Part shown: piece after piece, positions 54,241 through 64,000 of the stretch | How the letters are laid out: each line of letters begins with the position of its first letter | Numbering within the stretch: the stretch's first letter is position 1 | Origin: Budorcas taxicolor | Taxonomy: Eukaryota > Chordata > Mammalia > Artiodactyla > Bovidae | Assembly: GCF_023091745.1 (NCBI RefSeq) | Contig: NC_068922.1 | Span: 28,682,001-28,746,000 of the forward strand | Direction of reading: 5' to 3' | DNA length: 64,000 bases | Notes under the pieces: model-generated | Database searches by the model: none | What the model saw: only the letters and a program-made list of their open reading frames with translations | What the model was told of the DNA's origin: nothing | Made by a program: the position numbers and the translations under genes

Positions 54241-55476
54241 AAAAAGGCAATGGAGTAATGTCCCTGGACTCTGCCCTAGTGTTTCTTTCTTTGGCTGGTT
54301 TTAACCTGAATCCTTATACTGTAATAAATTGTAACTATAACATCTTTCAGTGAGTTCGGTGAGTCCTTCTAGAGAATTATCTAACCTAAAGGTGTCAGAG
54401 TGGTAATGTCTCCCACGGGAACTGTCCACATCTCAGATGCTGAAAGAAGAAATGTCCCATGAGCAGAGGGTGTTTTACTTTCAGCACTGGGCCAATTTGC
54501 TCTTAATAGCAAAATTGGTTTGTTTGTTTGTTTCTATAAACCATAAAGCCTCATTCCATTGACTACATATTGCCTATTATAAAAAATCTCAGTGTCTAGT
54601 GGATATTTTTGAATTTTTTTTCAAACATTATCTTCTTTCAACAATCTCAATACCTATGAATACAACTCCACTCCATGCATAATTCTTATTTTCCTATAAG
54701 AAAACATCTCTTCCAATGAAACAGTGTGCTTTAGAAAGGCTAAATTTACAATGAATCAGACAGGATTTGTAGGCAGTGAAATTAATAACACGATTCAAGA
54801 AGGGAGAATTGAGCCAGTGATTTTAAAAAGGCGAAGATAAATTACCTGGAAAAGGAGCGGGTAGAACCCTGAATGACTGGGTACAGGTTGAAGGAACTCA
54901 GTGAGTCATGACAACAGGGCATCAGCTGACCCATGAAGTCAGTTGGGTAAAGCTTGAGAGAGGAGAGTAATGCCCAGGAGCTTTCCAGCTGGAAATGGAA
55001 CTGAGAAACAGTGGCCTCCAAGTTCAGGTGGCTATGGAACAGATCTCACTGAAGTGGGAGAGCTTTGATTTGTATATATTGTAGCAGATGGCCTTTCTTT
55101 CAAAGTCCTTTCCTGGACATCTCATCCCCTTCGATCCACTTCTTACATACATGGTTTCCCTCCAGAATTCTTTTCTCTTCCCACAACTTCCCAAGTTGTG
55201 TGATCTTGAGTGAGTTACCAACCTTCTCTTTGCTTTCAATGCCTGAAGTCAGCTGTAGGCCAATAACAAAGTTTAACCACCAGAGGCTGAACTGGCTAGC
55301 CTGGGGGTGTGAGTGAGGGGCCGGTTAAAACTATTAAAAATCAAATTTATATGTTATGCAGCATCAAACTAAATTCAGTGAAGGAGCTTCATAGTGAAAT
55401 CTGCCCTGCATGGAATGTATTCACAGAGGCCTTCTCTCTTAGCATTAAGGGGACTTTTATTCAAAAATAGCATAAT
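54241..55476. other. Unassigned stretch
   Basis: No gene or confidently named repeat. A short (GTTT)n run lies near 54518-54533. Frames at 55024-55239 minus and 55065-55316 plus overlap antisense without motifs. Confidence 0.45.
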
Positions 55477-55715
55477 GGGGGGACATCCCTGGTGGTCACA
55501 GTGGCTAAGACTGCAAGGGGCCTGGCCTCCATCCTTGGTCTAGTAACTAGATCCCACAGGCCACAACTAAGAGTTTGCATGTCATAACTAAAGATCCTGC
55601 ATACCACAACTGAAAAAAAAGAACCCACATGCTGCAATGAAGATCAAAGATCCCACGAGCCACAACAACCACAACTAAGACTCAATACAGCCACAGAAAT
55701 AAATATTTTTTTAAA
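55477..55715 (+). mobile_element. CHR-2-type SINE
   Basis: The head 'ggacatccctggtggtcacagtggctaaga' is followed by 'ctccatccttggtctag' and repeated 'ccacaactaaga' units, with an A/T-rich tail. Confidence 0.85.
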
Positions 55716-55743
55716 GATACTTTTTAAAAAATCACATGAAGAA

Positions 55744-56170
55744 CATGAGCTTTGGAGTCAGACTCCGGATTTCAACTCTGCCATGGACCAGCTATGTGAC
55801 TTGAGCAAGTTACCAAACATCTCTGTGCTTTCAGTGCACAATGGAGATAATAACAGGGCCCACATTACAGGGGTTTCATGGGCTTCCCAGGTGGCACAGT
55901 GGTAAAGAACTTGCCTGCTAATGCAGAAAATGCAAGAGACCTGGGTTCCATCCCTGGTTTGGGAAGATCCTCCGGAGTAGGAAATGGCAACCCGTTCCAG
56001 TATTCTTGCCTGGATAATTCCATGAACAGAGGAGCCTGGTGGGCTACAGTCCATGGGGTCCCAAAGAGTTGGACATGACTAAGCATGCATTCACAGGCTT
56101 AAATTATTTAACACGTATTCTTAGAACAGTGCTTAACACATAACTTAACACAGTGCTTAACACAGTGCTT
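55744..56170 (+). mobile_element. MIR SINE split by a Bov-tA
   Basis: 'gagctttggagtcagactccggatttcaactctgccatggaccagctatgtgacttgagcaagttaccaaacatctctgtgc' is an excellent MIR core (55748-55830). After the Bov-tA the 3' part resumes 'ggcttaaattatttaacacgtattcttagaacagtgcttaacaca'. Confidence 0.85.
55880..56089 (+). mobile_element. Bov-tA SINE inside MIR
   Basis: Full-length: 'gggcttcccaggtggcacag' box-A region, 'ggttccatccctgg' box B, 'gtaggaaatggcaacccg' core and 'agagttggacatgactaag' tail. Flanks TTTCATG and ATTCACA are only weakly alike, so the exact duplication is uncertain. Overlapping short frames on both strands are SINE-derived. Confidence 0.93.
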
Positions 56171-56189
56171 TTAACCCCAAGGCAACACA

Positions 56190-56450
56190 ATTAAAACTTC
56201 AGAGTACTAGCAGTTTTTCAAAAGCTTTCCCCATCTCCATGATTTTAATATACATCCAGGTTTGAGAACCATTGCTCTGAAATTTATCCAACTGCTTTTC
56301 CAATGTTAATGTACAAAAGAAACTGGGGGTTCTCATCAAAATGCAGATAGTGATTCCATAGCTCGGGGTGAAATCCCAGATTCTGCCTTTCTAACAAGTT
56401 CCCTGGTGATGCTGATGCTGCTGGTCAGTGGACTACGGATGCTAGGGCAT
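56190..56450 (-). mobile_element. hAT-Charlie (MER20-like) remnants
   Basis: 'catccaggtttgagaaccattgctctg' near 56248 and 'gggttctcatcaaaatgcaga...gattctgcctttctaacaagttccctggtgatgctgatgctgctggtc' (56328-56428) match the common MER20-type hAT pattern. Two adjacent pieces may be separate copies. The family name is tentative. Confidence 0.55.
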
Positions 56451-56814
56451 GGCAGCACACACAGTATTTAGAGAGAAGCCCCAAGTGTGTGCTCAGTGGT
56501 TGCAACTTGGCTGATAGGTCCTTGGGTTGGGAAGTGTGCCTCTGTCTATGCCTACTGGGCAGGAAGATAAAGGACTGAAATCCCTCATGTTCTTCACCAG
56601 ATGGTCAGGACTCTCGGGGAAGGTGTGAGGTTGCACACACAGGTTGTCAGTGAATTCAGTTGAGGGGGCAAAGACAAGGGCTGACACAGGTAGCATTTGT
56701 AGCCAGAAGGAAGGGATCAAGACTTGAAAGTAAAAAGAGGTAGATGAATGAAGTCGCAGCAGACTTTTTTCCTCTCCTCGTTCTTTCTCCTGCAGTCTCT
56801 GAGAGCCATCATTC
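56451..56814. other. Unassigned stretch
   Basis: No gene or named repeat. Confidence 0.4.
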
Positions 56815-57590
56815 TACATTCTTTCTCCGTGAATTTGGCTAGTCTCGATACCTCATCAAGGTGGAATCATACTGTATCTATCCTCTTGTGTCCATCGTCT
56901 TTCCCTGAAACATAAGGCCTTCTATGCTTGTGTCCAAGTTTCCTTCCTTTTTAAGTCTGAGAAATAGTCTCTTGAATAGATATACCACATTTTGCTTATC
57001 CATTCTTCTGACAGATGGCTCAGTGGTAAAAAATCCACCTGCCAATGCAGATGTGAGTTTGATCTTGGGTTGGAAAGATTCCCTGAAGAAGGAAATGACA
57101 GCCCACTCCAGTATTCTTGCCTTGCCTGTGAAAGCCCATGGACAGAGCCTGGTGGGTTAAAGTCAATGGGATCACAGAAGTCGGACATAGTGACTTACCA
57201 ACAATAGTTCTGCTTACGGTCACTTGAGTTGCTTCCATTTTTTGACTGTTATAAATAAGCAGCTGTGAACATAGGTGAACAAATAACTCTTTGGACCTTA
57301 CTTTTAATTCTTTAGGGTATATCTAGAAATAGAATTGCTGGGATCAAATGGTTATTCCATTTTCAACTTTTTGAGGAACTTCCATACTATTTTCCATAGC
57401 AGTTGCACCATTTTGTACTCCCATTAACAGTGCACAAGTGTTCCAATTCCTCCACATTCTCACCAACTCTTGTTATTTTCTGGGCTTCTTTCTTTCTTTA
57501 TTTCTTTGGTAGTAGCCATCCTAATGGATATTAGGCCATAATTCATTGTGGTTTTGATTCACATTTCCCTATTGATTAGTGATGCTGAGA
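56815..57590 (-). mobile_element. Old L1M 3' end, split by a Bov-tA
   Basis: Antisense: 'tgaatttggctagtctcgatacctcatcaaggtggaatcatactgtat', 'atagatataccacattttgcttatccattc', and after the SINE 'cacttgagttgcttccattttttgactgttataaataa', 'aatagaattgctgggatcaaatggt', 'ccaattcctccacattctcaccaactcttgtta', 'gtggttttgattcacatttccct'. Confidence 0.88.
57011..57207 (+). mobile_element. Bov-tA SINE inside old L1
   Basis: 'atggctcagtggtaaaaaatccacctgcc' head, 'gagtttgatcttggg' box B and diverged core and tail. TTCTG borders it on both sides (57006-57010 and 57208-57212), a short possible target duplication. Confidence 0.88.
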
Positions 57591-58747
57591 GGAATAGATT
57601 TAATAAACTAGATAATCTCACTCTAAACATTTACAGGCACCATCTCATTATTTACTGCTCATGAGTGCTAGTTTACAGTTCGATGGAACACCGCCTGAAT
57701 TATGTTGAAGCCAGAGTGGCTGCTCTGTGCACTGCCACTAGGGTAGGCACTCCCTATGTCCTGCCAGATCCCCTCATCCTCAGTCACTGCTAAAAGAGTC
57801 TGCCTGAGGGCTTTTTTCCTAGCAGTGGGAGAATACTGTTTCATCACAAAGCGCTGGGAAGTGCCAAATCAGAAGTGATGGAGAATGAAAGGCCCCGGGG
57901 CACCCTGCAGCCCGTGGCAGATGGAGGGCTGGGGGACAACTACCCTGGTTGCCTCTCCCCTCCACTGGGATATCTAAGGCATCTCTGCACTTCTCCGTGT
58001 GGTTTTCTGATGGAGTGGTTCATGCCTGCAGTGGAAATCAGTTGGACAATGCCTCCTTTTTTGGCTTCCTTTTCTTCTCTGCCTCACTTCCCCACCTCCC
58101 TATAAGCATTTCCTCTGACCACAACCTGTGCTCAAATCCTGGCCTCAGGGTCTGTTTCTGGGAGGAACCCAAATCAAAACAGAATGCTGCACCTCTTTCT
58201 GCAACCTATATTTGCAAACAGCCCGTACTTGTTTGTGGTTAGTGTGGGAAAAAGTTAGGGAAAGATTTTGAGGTCTTTGAAAATATTCGAGAGGGTCTGT
58301 GGTTTGTCCTTAACCTTTCTTCCAGGCTTTATTATTCACATTTTCCCCAGATATGCATGTGCCTCAAGGAGATTCATATGTCCTATAAACCCACCTCTAA
58401 TTACAAAACACTTCACAGTAGCATACCGCACATAGGAAATTGCTGGAAAGAATTTTAAGTAATACAGTTTGTATATTTTCCCATAAAAATGCTTGAGTTT
58501 CCAGCACGATATAACATGTATTAGAAACCACATACATCTCAAGCCAAGGGAACATCTTCATAGATTTTAATGCTAGTAATAAGATAATACAGCTCATAAT
58601 CATGGCAAGCTTGTGTACCAGATGTTTTCTCTACTGGGCTCCCCTTGGTGGTTAGTTGCTCCTTCATAAATGTCTGATTCATAACCATTATACTGAGAGT
58701 GAAACTACAGAAAGCAATTATTATATGGGAAACATATGTTTTTCCTG
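57591..58747. other. Unassigned stretch
   Basis: No gene or named repeat. Overlapping plus frames at 57875-58105 and 57949-58242 are in different phases and motif-free. Confidence 0.45.
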
Positions 58748-58757
58748 AAGGAATTAT

Positions 58758-58980
58758 GTGCTGTGCTGTGCTGTGCTTAGTTGCTCAGTCATGTCCAACT
58801 GTTTGCAACCCCACAGACTGTAGCCCACCAGGCTCCTCTGTCCATGGGGATTCTCTAGGCAAGAATACTGGAGGGGGTTGCCATGCCCTTCTCCAGAAGA
58901 TCTTCCCAACCCAGGGATTAAACCCAGGTCTCCTGCCTTGCATGCGTATTCTTCATCGTCTGAGCCACCAGGGAAGCCCA
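58758..58980 (-). mobile_element. Bov-tA SINE with pentamer (GTGCT)n tail
   Basis: Antisense full-length Bov-tA with a four-unit GTGCT tail at 58758-58777 and the head complement 'gtctgagccaccagggaagcc' at the right. The perfect 10-bp AAGGAATTAT flanks it at 58748-58757 and 58981-58990. Confidence 0.96.
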
Positions 58981-58990
58981 AAGGAATTAT

Positions 58991-59545
58991 ATACATTTTA
59001 AATAGGAGCGTGAAAATTAAAATGAACCAAGTTCAAAATGGAAAAGAGGGGAAGGAGTTGAGAAATAGCTTCTCCCAGCACTGAGAGGTTATCAGTGCTA
59101 CCCTGGTGGGAAAGTAAACGTTTACCCAAGAGAAGCCAGGAGACTCCTCTAAGCTGGAGCCAAAATAGTAACCAGTTAATTCTAGAATGCAGTGAACAGC
59201 TGAGGAAACTGAGATGCCATCAGACAGCTCCAATGTTCTGTTTCAAGGTTATGGATGTTATAACAGCAGGCAGCACTAACATCCAAGACATTCTGAGTAT
59301 TAGGAAGTGAGCAGCAAGGGACAGAGGCTCTCCCCACCAGAATCTTCTCATTTTCTCCATGGAAAAGAATTAAGGATATCTGTTTTGGTATTTTGATGTA
59401 GGTGCATAATAGAAATGCTATGTTCCTCTGAGGGAAATGCACATGTTACAAAAAAGAAGACATGTAGACCTAGTGACTCAGTTTAAGGTGCAGTGATTAA
59501 AGTTTTATTTTAAATTTCTCCAGGTCTTGAAAATGGTAAAATTAC
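58991..59545. other. Unassigned stretch
   Basis: No gene or named repeat. Confidence 0.4.
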
Positions 59546-59546
<1 letters not shown>

Positions 59547-59593
<47 letters not shown>

Positions 59594-59655
59594 TGGTTGC
59601 TCAGTCATGCTCTTTGCGATCCCATGGACTATAGCCCACCAGGCTCCTTTGTTCG
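59547..59655 (-). mobile_element. (TG)n tract joined to a Bov-A fragment
   Basis: About 22 TG units (59547-59592) run directly into 'ttggttgctcagtcatgctctttgcgatcccatggac', a partial antisense Bov-A ending at 'ccaccaggctcctttg'. Confidence 0.85.
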
Positions 59656-60038
59656 TATAACTTTATGTAAAGCACTCAACCCAATATGTCTGTGGGGAAG
59701 GGCAGGGGAATCAGGGAGAATATCTGGAAACATTTAGCAAAATCAAGACCCTATTAAAAAAATTTTTTTAGCTTACAAAAAGAATCTATTCTTATGACTA
59801 ATTTAGGAATATTTTCATACTTATCAGCCATTAAAGCTGTTCATCAATTATCTTTATTCTCAATTTTGAACTTCTGATACTTCTCTTTTGATAACACATT
59901 TGCATCCATTTGTCACTAGAAACAAAATACACATTAATAAAGCTATTAATTTAAAGCCAAGGATGGAATCAGAGACAATTAGAAAGGAAAAATAACACCC
60001 AAGAAAGGGCTGGGCTTTGCATGAAGCTGTGTTAACCA
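59656..60038. other. Unassigned AT-rich stretch
   Basis: No gene or named repeat. Confidence 0.4.
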
Positions 60039-60275
60039 TTTCTTACGGACTGAATGGTTGTATTCCCCTAAATTTTATATGCTGAATCCCTAGTTCCCAA
60101 TGTAACAAACATTTGGAGACAGGGTCTTTATGGAGGCAATCAAGGTGAAATGAGGTCATAACGGTGGGGAGGGGGTGCCCAGTCTGGTAAGACTGCTGTG
60201 CTATAAGAGGAGGAGACATCAGGAACTTTGCTGGTCTCTCTGTCATGTGAGGATCCAGTCAGAAGGCTACCATTC

Positions 60276-61262
60276 CAACCATGTGCAAGCCCCTGTGTAC
60301 CTGTTCTCTGAAGTAAAAGGCTTTTACTTTAGTCTCCCAGGCCTCCTTTGAGTCTCAAAAGGCTGACTCAAGAGTTAATGATTATGTTCATCTGTACCAT
60401 TTTTCTAGATTCCACATACATATGTTAATATATGATATTTGTTTTTCTCTTTCTGACTTCACTCTGTATGACAGACTCTAGGTCCATCCACATCTCTAAA
60501 TGGCCCAATTTCATTCCTTTTTATGGCTGAATAATATTCCATTGTATATGTATACCACACCTTTATTTATTCATCTGTCTATGGACACCTAGGTTTTTTC
60601 CATTCCTGGCTATTATAAATAGTGATGCAATGAACATTGGGGTACATGTGTCTTATTGAATTATGGTTTTCTCCTATATGACATGTAGTGGGATTGCTGG
60701 GTCACTTTCTGGGTACAGCAGAAACTAATGCAACATTGTAAAAAATTATACAATTATACTCCAATTACAAAAAAAGGGGGGTTAATGATCAGGAAACGTG
60801 AAGCTGTAGAAACACAGAATAACTGTTGAGCTGAGAAACTGGTAACAATTTAGACTAAATCTGCCACATAGCGGAATCATTGAACACCTAGTTCTCTGAA
60901 AGATATAAAGTCTTGACACACATTCCTAAATTGTTTTTACAGGAAGCAGACCCCCTGCAGATGAAAACTTCTGACCACAAGAACAGAGACCCTAGACTAC
61001 TTGAAACTTCACCTTGATGCCAAACAATCTGGGAATTTTGCACGAGCTGATCAGGTACTACAGCCCCCTCCCTCACACTGCTTTTAAAATGCCTTCCCTG
61101 AAAGCCTTCAGGGAGTTCCGATCTTTAGAGCATGAGCTACCTGTTCATCCTCCTTGCTTGGTGCCCTGCAATAAATGATGAACTCTCTTCCTCCAAAACC
61201 CAGTGTCAGTAGATTGGCTTGACTGCATGTGGGCAAGCAGACCCAAGTTTGGTTCGCTAACA
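60276..61262 (+). mobile_element. ERV LTR inside MLT1, itself split by an L1
   Basis: After removing the L1 at 60383-60780 this is about 590 bp. It ends 'tttggttcgctaaca', with AATAAA at 61170-61175 and a TTTTAAAA TATA-like element near 61083, giving a promoter/polyadenylation order like an LTR. The 3' end is well placed. The 5' end (a TG near 60282) and a target duplication are not certain. No viral genes accompany it. Confidence 0.65.
60383..60780. mobile_element. L1 insertion with 5' inversion (twin priming)
   Basis: The left part (about 60383-60705) is L1 3' UTR/ORF2-end sequence in reverse orientation ('ctagattccacatacatatgttaatatatgatatttg', 'ggctgaataatattccattgtatatg', 'gtagtgggattgctggg'). 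The right part (about 60710-60774) is the extreme L1 3' end in forward orientation ('cagaaactaatgcaacattgtaaa') with a poly-A tail. GTTAATGAT flanks the whole unit at 60374-60382 and 60781-60789. One event with an inverted 5' half explains all of this. Confidence 0.85.
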
Positions 61263-61422
61263 CCAATGGCAAGCTCAGAAGAGAGCTCATGCCAGAAACC
61301 CAACTGGACAGTACCTTGATCCTGGATGCCAGCCTCTGTAACTGTGAGAAATAAATGTGTATTGTTTAAGCCACTCAGTCTGCGGGTTTTGTTAAGATAG
61401 CTCAATATACTGACTAATACAC

Positions 61423-62096
61423 TAATCAAGGAGAATGTCCTCAGGTGAGAAATCACCCTCCCCAAAAATGAGTCATGAAAAGAAAAAGAACATGATCACA
61501 CGACACGTTCTACTTGGTCTGACTTGAGGTGGCCAGTAGTGACATTTACAGTGTTTTTAAAAGATATCTTGAGATGCAAAAGCTAAACCTCTGTTTCTTA
61601 TTTTAATTTCACACCTTCCAGAGCCATAACTATGAACCTACCCACTGCCCCTCCTGTTGGGGGTGAGAAAGCACCTCTCTCACTGGCTACATTGTTCAGG
61701 TAACTGAAGAAGAAGACCCAAAGGGAAGAAACAAAATGTTCCCTGCCCAGAGCGACAACTTGTATGACAGGAATCATAGATTCCACTGAAGCTATTTCAG
61801 AAAAGACGAGAAAATAGTGGGAATCTTCCACAGTTTTTGTTTAGCAACATTTATCTGCCTTCCCAGACTCCAGAGAAGATAAGAAATTAGTCTTAACAAA
61901 GCTTTAAGTTTAAACACACTCTCTGGGTAAGAAAGGTATATTTGATCTTATCTTAGAACTGACTCTAGTCCTGATTCCCAATTTTTACCTCCTTTCTCCA
62001 TGGGATTCATCACAAGACATGTGGAAGTCAGTGACAAAACCTTTGTGTTGGAAAGTATCTAAGATACATCAGTTTCTCTGTACCCAATCAATAGCC

Positions 62097-62098
<2 letters not shown>
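61423..62098. other. Unassigned stretch
   Basis: No gene. The minus frame at 61598-61831 has no motif. Confidence 0.45.

Positions 62099-62149
<51 letters not shown>
62099..62149. repeat. (AC)n microsatellite
   Basis: About 25 AC units with one interruption near 62133. Confidence 0.95.
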
Positions 62150-63515
62150 AAACTGATTTTCAGCACTCTGAAGCTCAGTCTTTCAAACAAAGGAGGGCTT
62201 GACTTGCTCAATGAAATTCCATTTTCTAATCATTCAACCACACTTAAACGTAGTCATTTCTGAAGAGCATTTAGAAGTCTGTTGATGGACAAATTGTATT
62301 ATTGATTGGACCAACTGTAAACTCGAAGTTTCTCATCCAAATCCTTTTAATTGGCCTTAAGTGACACTCTTCTAAATGACTTTGGGAAGAGAAGAGAGAG
62401 AAACGTGCCAAGGATAACTCACACAAAGAAAATTTACATGCTGTCTTTGTTTCCTTTTCTTTGGTGTAGATACTACAAATTTATTATTTTTTTCCTTGAG
62501 GAAAGGAATGAGAGTGTGAACAGCAGTCTGGATTTTTCTTGTTCTGTTACCATAATTAGAAAAGTCAGATAAAATTATGCAGGAGCAGATTGAGAGAAAA
62601 ATATTGCTTGGCTTTCATATGAAATAGCTACCTCTTACAAATTCAAAGGTTTTTATCTCCCTGCAAATATCTTTCATCTCTGAGTAGTGTACCTCTTTTA
62701 AGTCTGTTTTCATGTTGAAAGACAAGCACACTCTTTGAAAACGTTCAAGCATTAATGGGACGCCAGTGCACCACCACTGCCACCATTGTTAGGAATGGTA
62801 CCTGATGGACTGGTGTCTTCCCAGTGGAGAGAGGCTAAAGATCATCACCCTGTAATTACACAGTACTGACAAAATCAGGTCAGGATCGAAAACACTAGAC
62901 AAATCATTTTCACAAAAACTGAAAATGCATCAATTTCCTTCTCCCACCACTGCCCCCAGTCTTTAGTCTTTTGCTGAGCATATATTCAGGTCCTGGACAA
63001 CAGCTAGAAAATTTTTGATAAATTCACAAAGCTTTAGAACAAAGAAGGAAGGCATTTTACATGTGGGACACTAAGAAGGGTCCACTTCGGATTTAAATGG
63101 CTGAGTGTGAGAGACCAGACCACAAACCACTTTGGTTCTTGGCCCTCATTCTCCACCCATGACACATCTTCTTTCTCCCAAAGCCTCCTTCCAGTAGATC
63201 ACACTCAATTCCTATTATTTCCTGTATATTTCTACCAACAAGCATGGTCTTTTGTCACATGGTCCCATCTCATCCACCCAAGCCTGATCTCACTCAGTTC
63301 CATTGGCTCAGAGCAACTCCACCTGTTTCCCCGTTTCTTTGGGGAGAGCTTTTCCATTTCACTTCCCATCCCACAAAGCCAAACCAACACCCATCTATTT
63401 CACAGAATCCCTGACAGCTCCTCTTCCTTCTTTGCATTGACAAGTATGAATAGCTAAATTATACATATAGCATTTAGATTCTGCTTTGTATTTGGCCTTT
63501 AATCATTTACATTTT
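62150..63515. other. Unassigned stretch
   Basis: No gene. The 116-codon plus frame at 63107-63457 is Ser/Phe/His-rich from CT-rich sequence and shows no family motif. It lies just upstream of an L2 end and may itself be eroded L2. Confidence 0.45.
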
Positions 63516-63645
63516 ACGTCAGTTTTTCAACCCAGATTGTAAGATCACTGAAGGTAGGGACTTTCTGACTTTGCTTGGATGGTACTCTGCAGTGTTTAAA
63601 CAATTGCTGGGACCCCATATATGTTTCTTTAGTATTACAGTCCTA
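63516..63645 (+). mobile_element. L2 LINE 3' end remnant
   Basis: 'cccagattgtaagatcactgaaggtagggactttctgactttg' followed by 'gtactctgcagtgtttaaacaattgctggg' matches the L2 3' signature ('...gattgtaagctccttgagggcagggac...'). Confidence 0.7.
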
Positions 63646-64000
63646 GACATCTGCTTACTAAAGTGAGTAAGAGAGTTTCATTGTGCTTTCTGTTGAAATT
63701 AATTTGATAGGTGACAAGTGCAATAAACCGTTTCTCAGTGGAAGTAAAAGAAGAGAGGGGAGGAATCTGAGGAAGAGAGATGAAATTTGGGTATAATTCT
63801 TGGGATATAAAATTAAAATGCCATCTGCCTTTGAGATGGAACAGATGTGTAATTGACATTCAATGCTCATTTGCCACTTGAATTTTGCAGACATTTAATG
63901 CAGTAATTGTTTGTACAGTAAGATTGCAAATACCCTTTGGAGAACAGCTCACTTTTCCTATAGTGTCCATATTCAGTACCAGCAGTACCAGCAGACAGAA
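63646..64000. other. Unassigned stretch at window end
   Basis: No gene. The overlapping minus frames at 63635-63894 are in different phases and motif-free. Confidence 0.4.

Larger units (their letters stand above)
60039..61422 (+). mobile_element. MLT1-type MaLR LTR split by a younger ERV LTR
   Basis: The left block (60039 to about 60275) has 'cggactgaatggttgtattcccctaaattttatatgctgaatccctagttcccaatg', 'ggagacagggtctttatggagg', 'gtgaaatgaggtcataa' and 'tgtcatgtgaggatcc'. The right block (61263-61422) has 'gagagctcatgccagaaaccc', 'taccttgatcctggatgcc', 'aactgtgagaaataaatgtgtattgtttaagccactcagtctg' and terminal 'tgactaatacac'. The two halves are colinear parts of one LTR separated by about 990 bp. 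Confidence 0.85.

Noticed and set aside
20221..61262. The two ERV LTRs considered as a single provirus pair
   Set aside because: They are 40 kb apart, differ completely in sequence and ends, and there is no viral coding sequence between them.

Overview
This window is nuclear DNA from a ruminant, almost certainly a bovid such as cattle, buffalo, sheep or goat. The evidence is the repeats. There are at least nine BovB (RTE-clade) LINE insertions, about sixteen Bov-tA / Bov-A SINE copies or pieces and about nine CHR-type tRNA-Glu SINEs, plus L1, MIR, L2, MaLR LTRs and old DNA transposons. BovB with Bov-tA is diagnostic of ruminants, and CHR SINEs of the wider cetartiodactyl clade. Family names come from my knowledge of the consensus sequences, not from a database run. 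The exact species cannot be fixed from the sequence.

I find no protein-coding host gene, tRNA, rRNA or other functional RNA gene. Open frames are short (mostly 60-120 codons), occur on both strands, and mostly lie inside repeats. The one long frame (505 codons, 52403-53920) is the reverse-transcriptase region of a 5'-truncated BovB insertion. The window looks intergenic or deep-intronic. No bacterial-style operon, CRISPR array or novel system is present.

Layout. 1-9.2 kb: CHR SINEs, an MLT1-type LTR and an old L1 (4282-6715) split by a CHR SINE, an MLT1 LTR and a Bov-A fragment. 9.2-16.4 kb: BovB 3' ends, Bov-tA, MIR, CHR copies and an MST-type LTR split by a Bov-tA. 16.5-23.1 kb: a 1 kb antisense BovB, a MER5A split by a second hAT element with an 8-bp target duplication, a clean solo ERV LTR at 20221-20673, an antisense MLT1 and a run of antisense SINEs. 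23.1-26.2 kb: a 3 kb block with no repeat I can name. 26.2-39.5 kb: L1 3' ends, MIRs, an MLT1 LTR split by two ruminant insertions, L2 and Bov-tA copies. 39.6-43.7 kb: an essentially full-length but decayed BovB with a target-site duplication. 44-51.3 kb: old L1, a short Tigger element with TA duplications and a Bov-A2 dimer. 51.3-54.2 kb: an old L1 carrying three ruminant insertions, including the BovB with the open 505-codon frame. 54.2-64 kb: MIR, CHR, Bov-tA, an antisense L1, and at 60.0-61.4 kb a three-layer nest (MLT1 > ERV LTR > twin-primed L1).

The elements interact in a recognisable way. BovB supplies the reverse transcriptase thought to mobilise Bov-A / Bov-tA SINEs, which share its 3' end. 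The window holds the parts needed to see this: the Bov-A core corresponds to a BovB 5' segment (40573-40626) joined to the BovB 3' terminal segment (43597-43655). Target-site duplications and nesting give a relative order: L2/MIR/MER5A/MaLR/old L1 first, then CHR, ERV LTRs and young L1, and the BovB / Bov-tA layer late.
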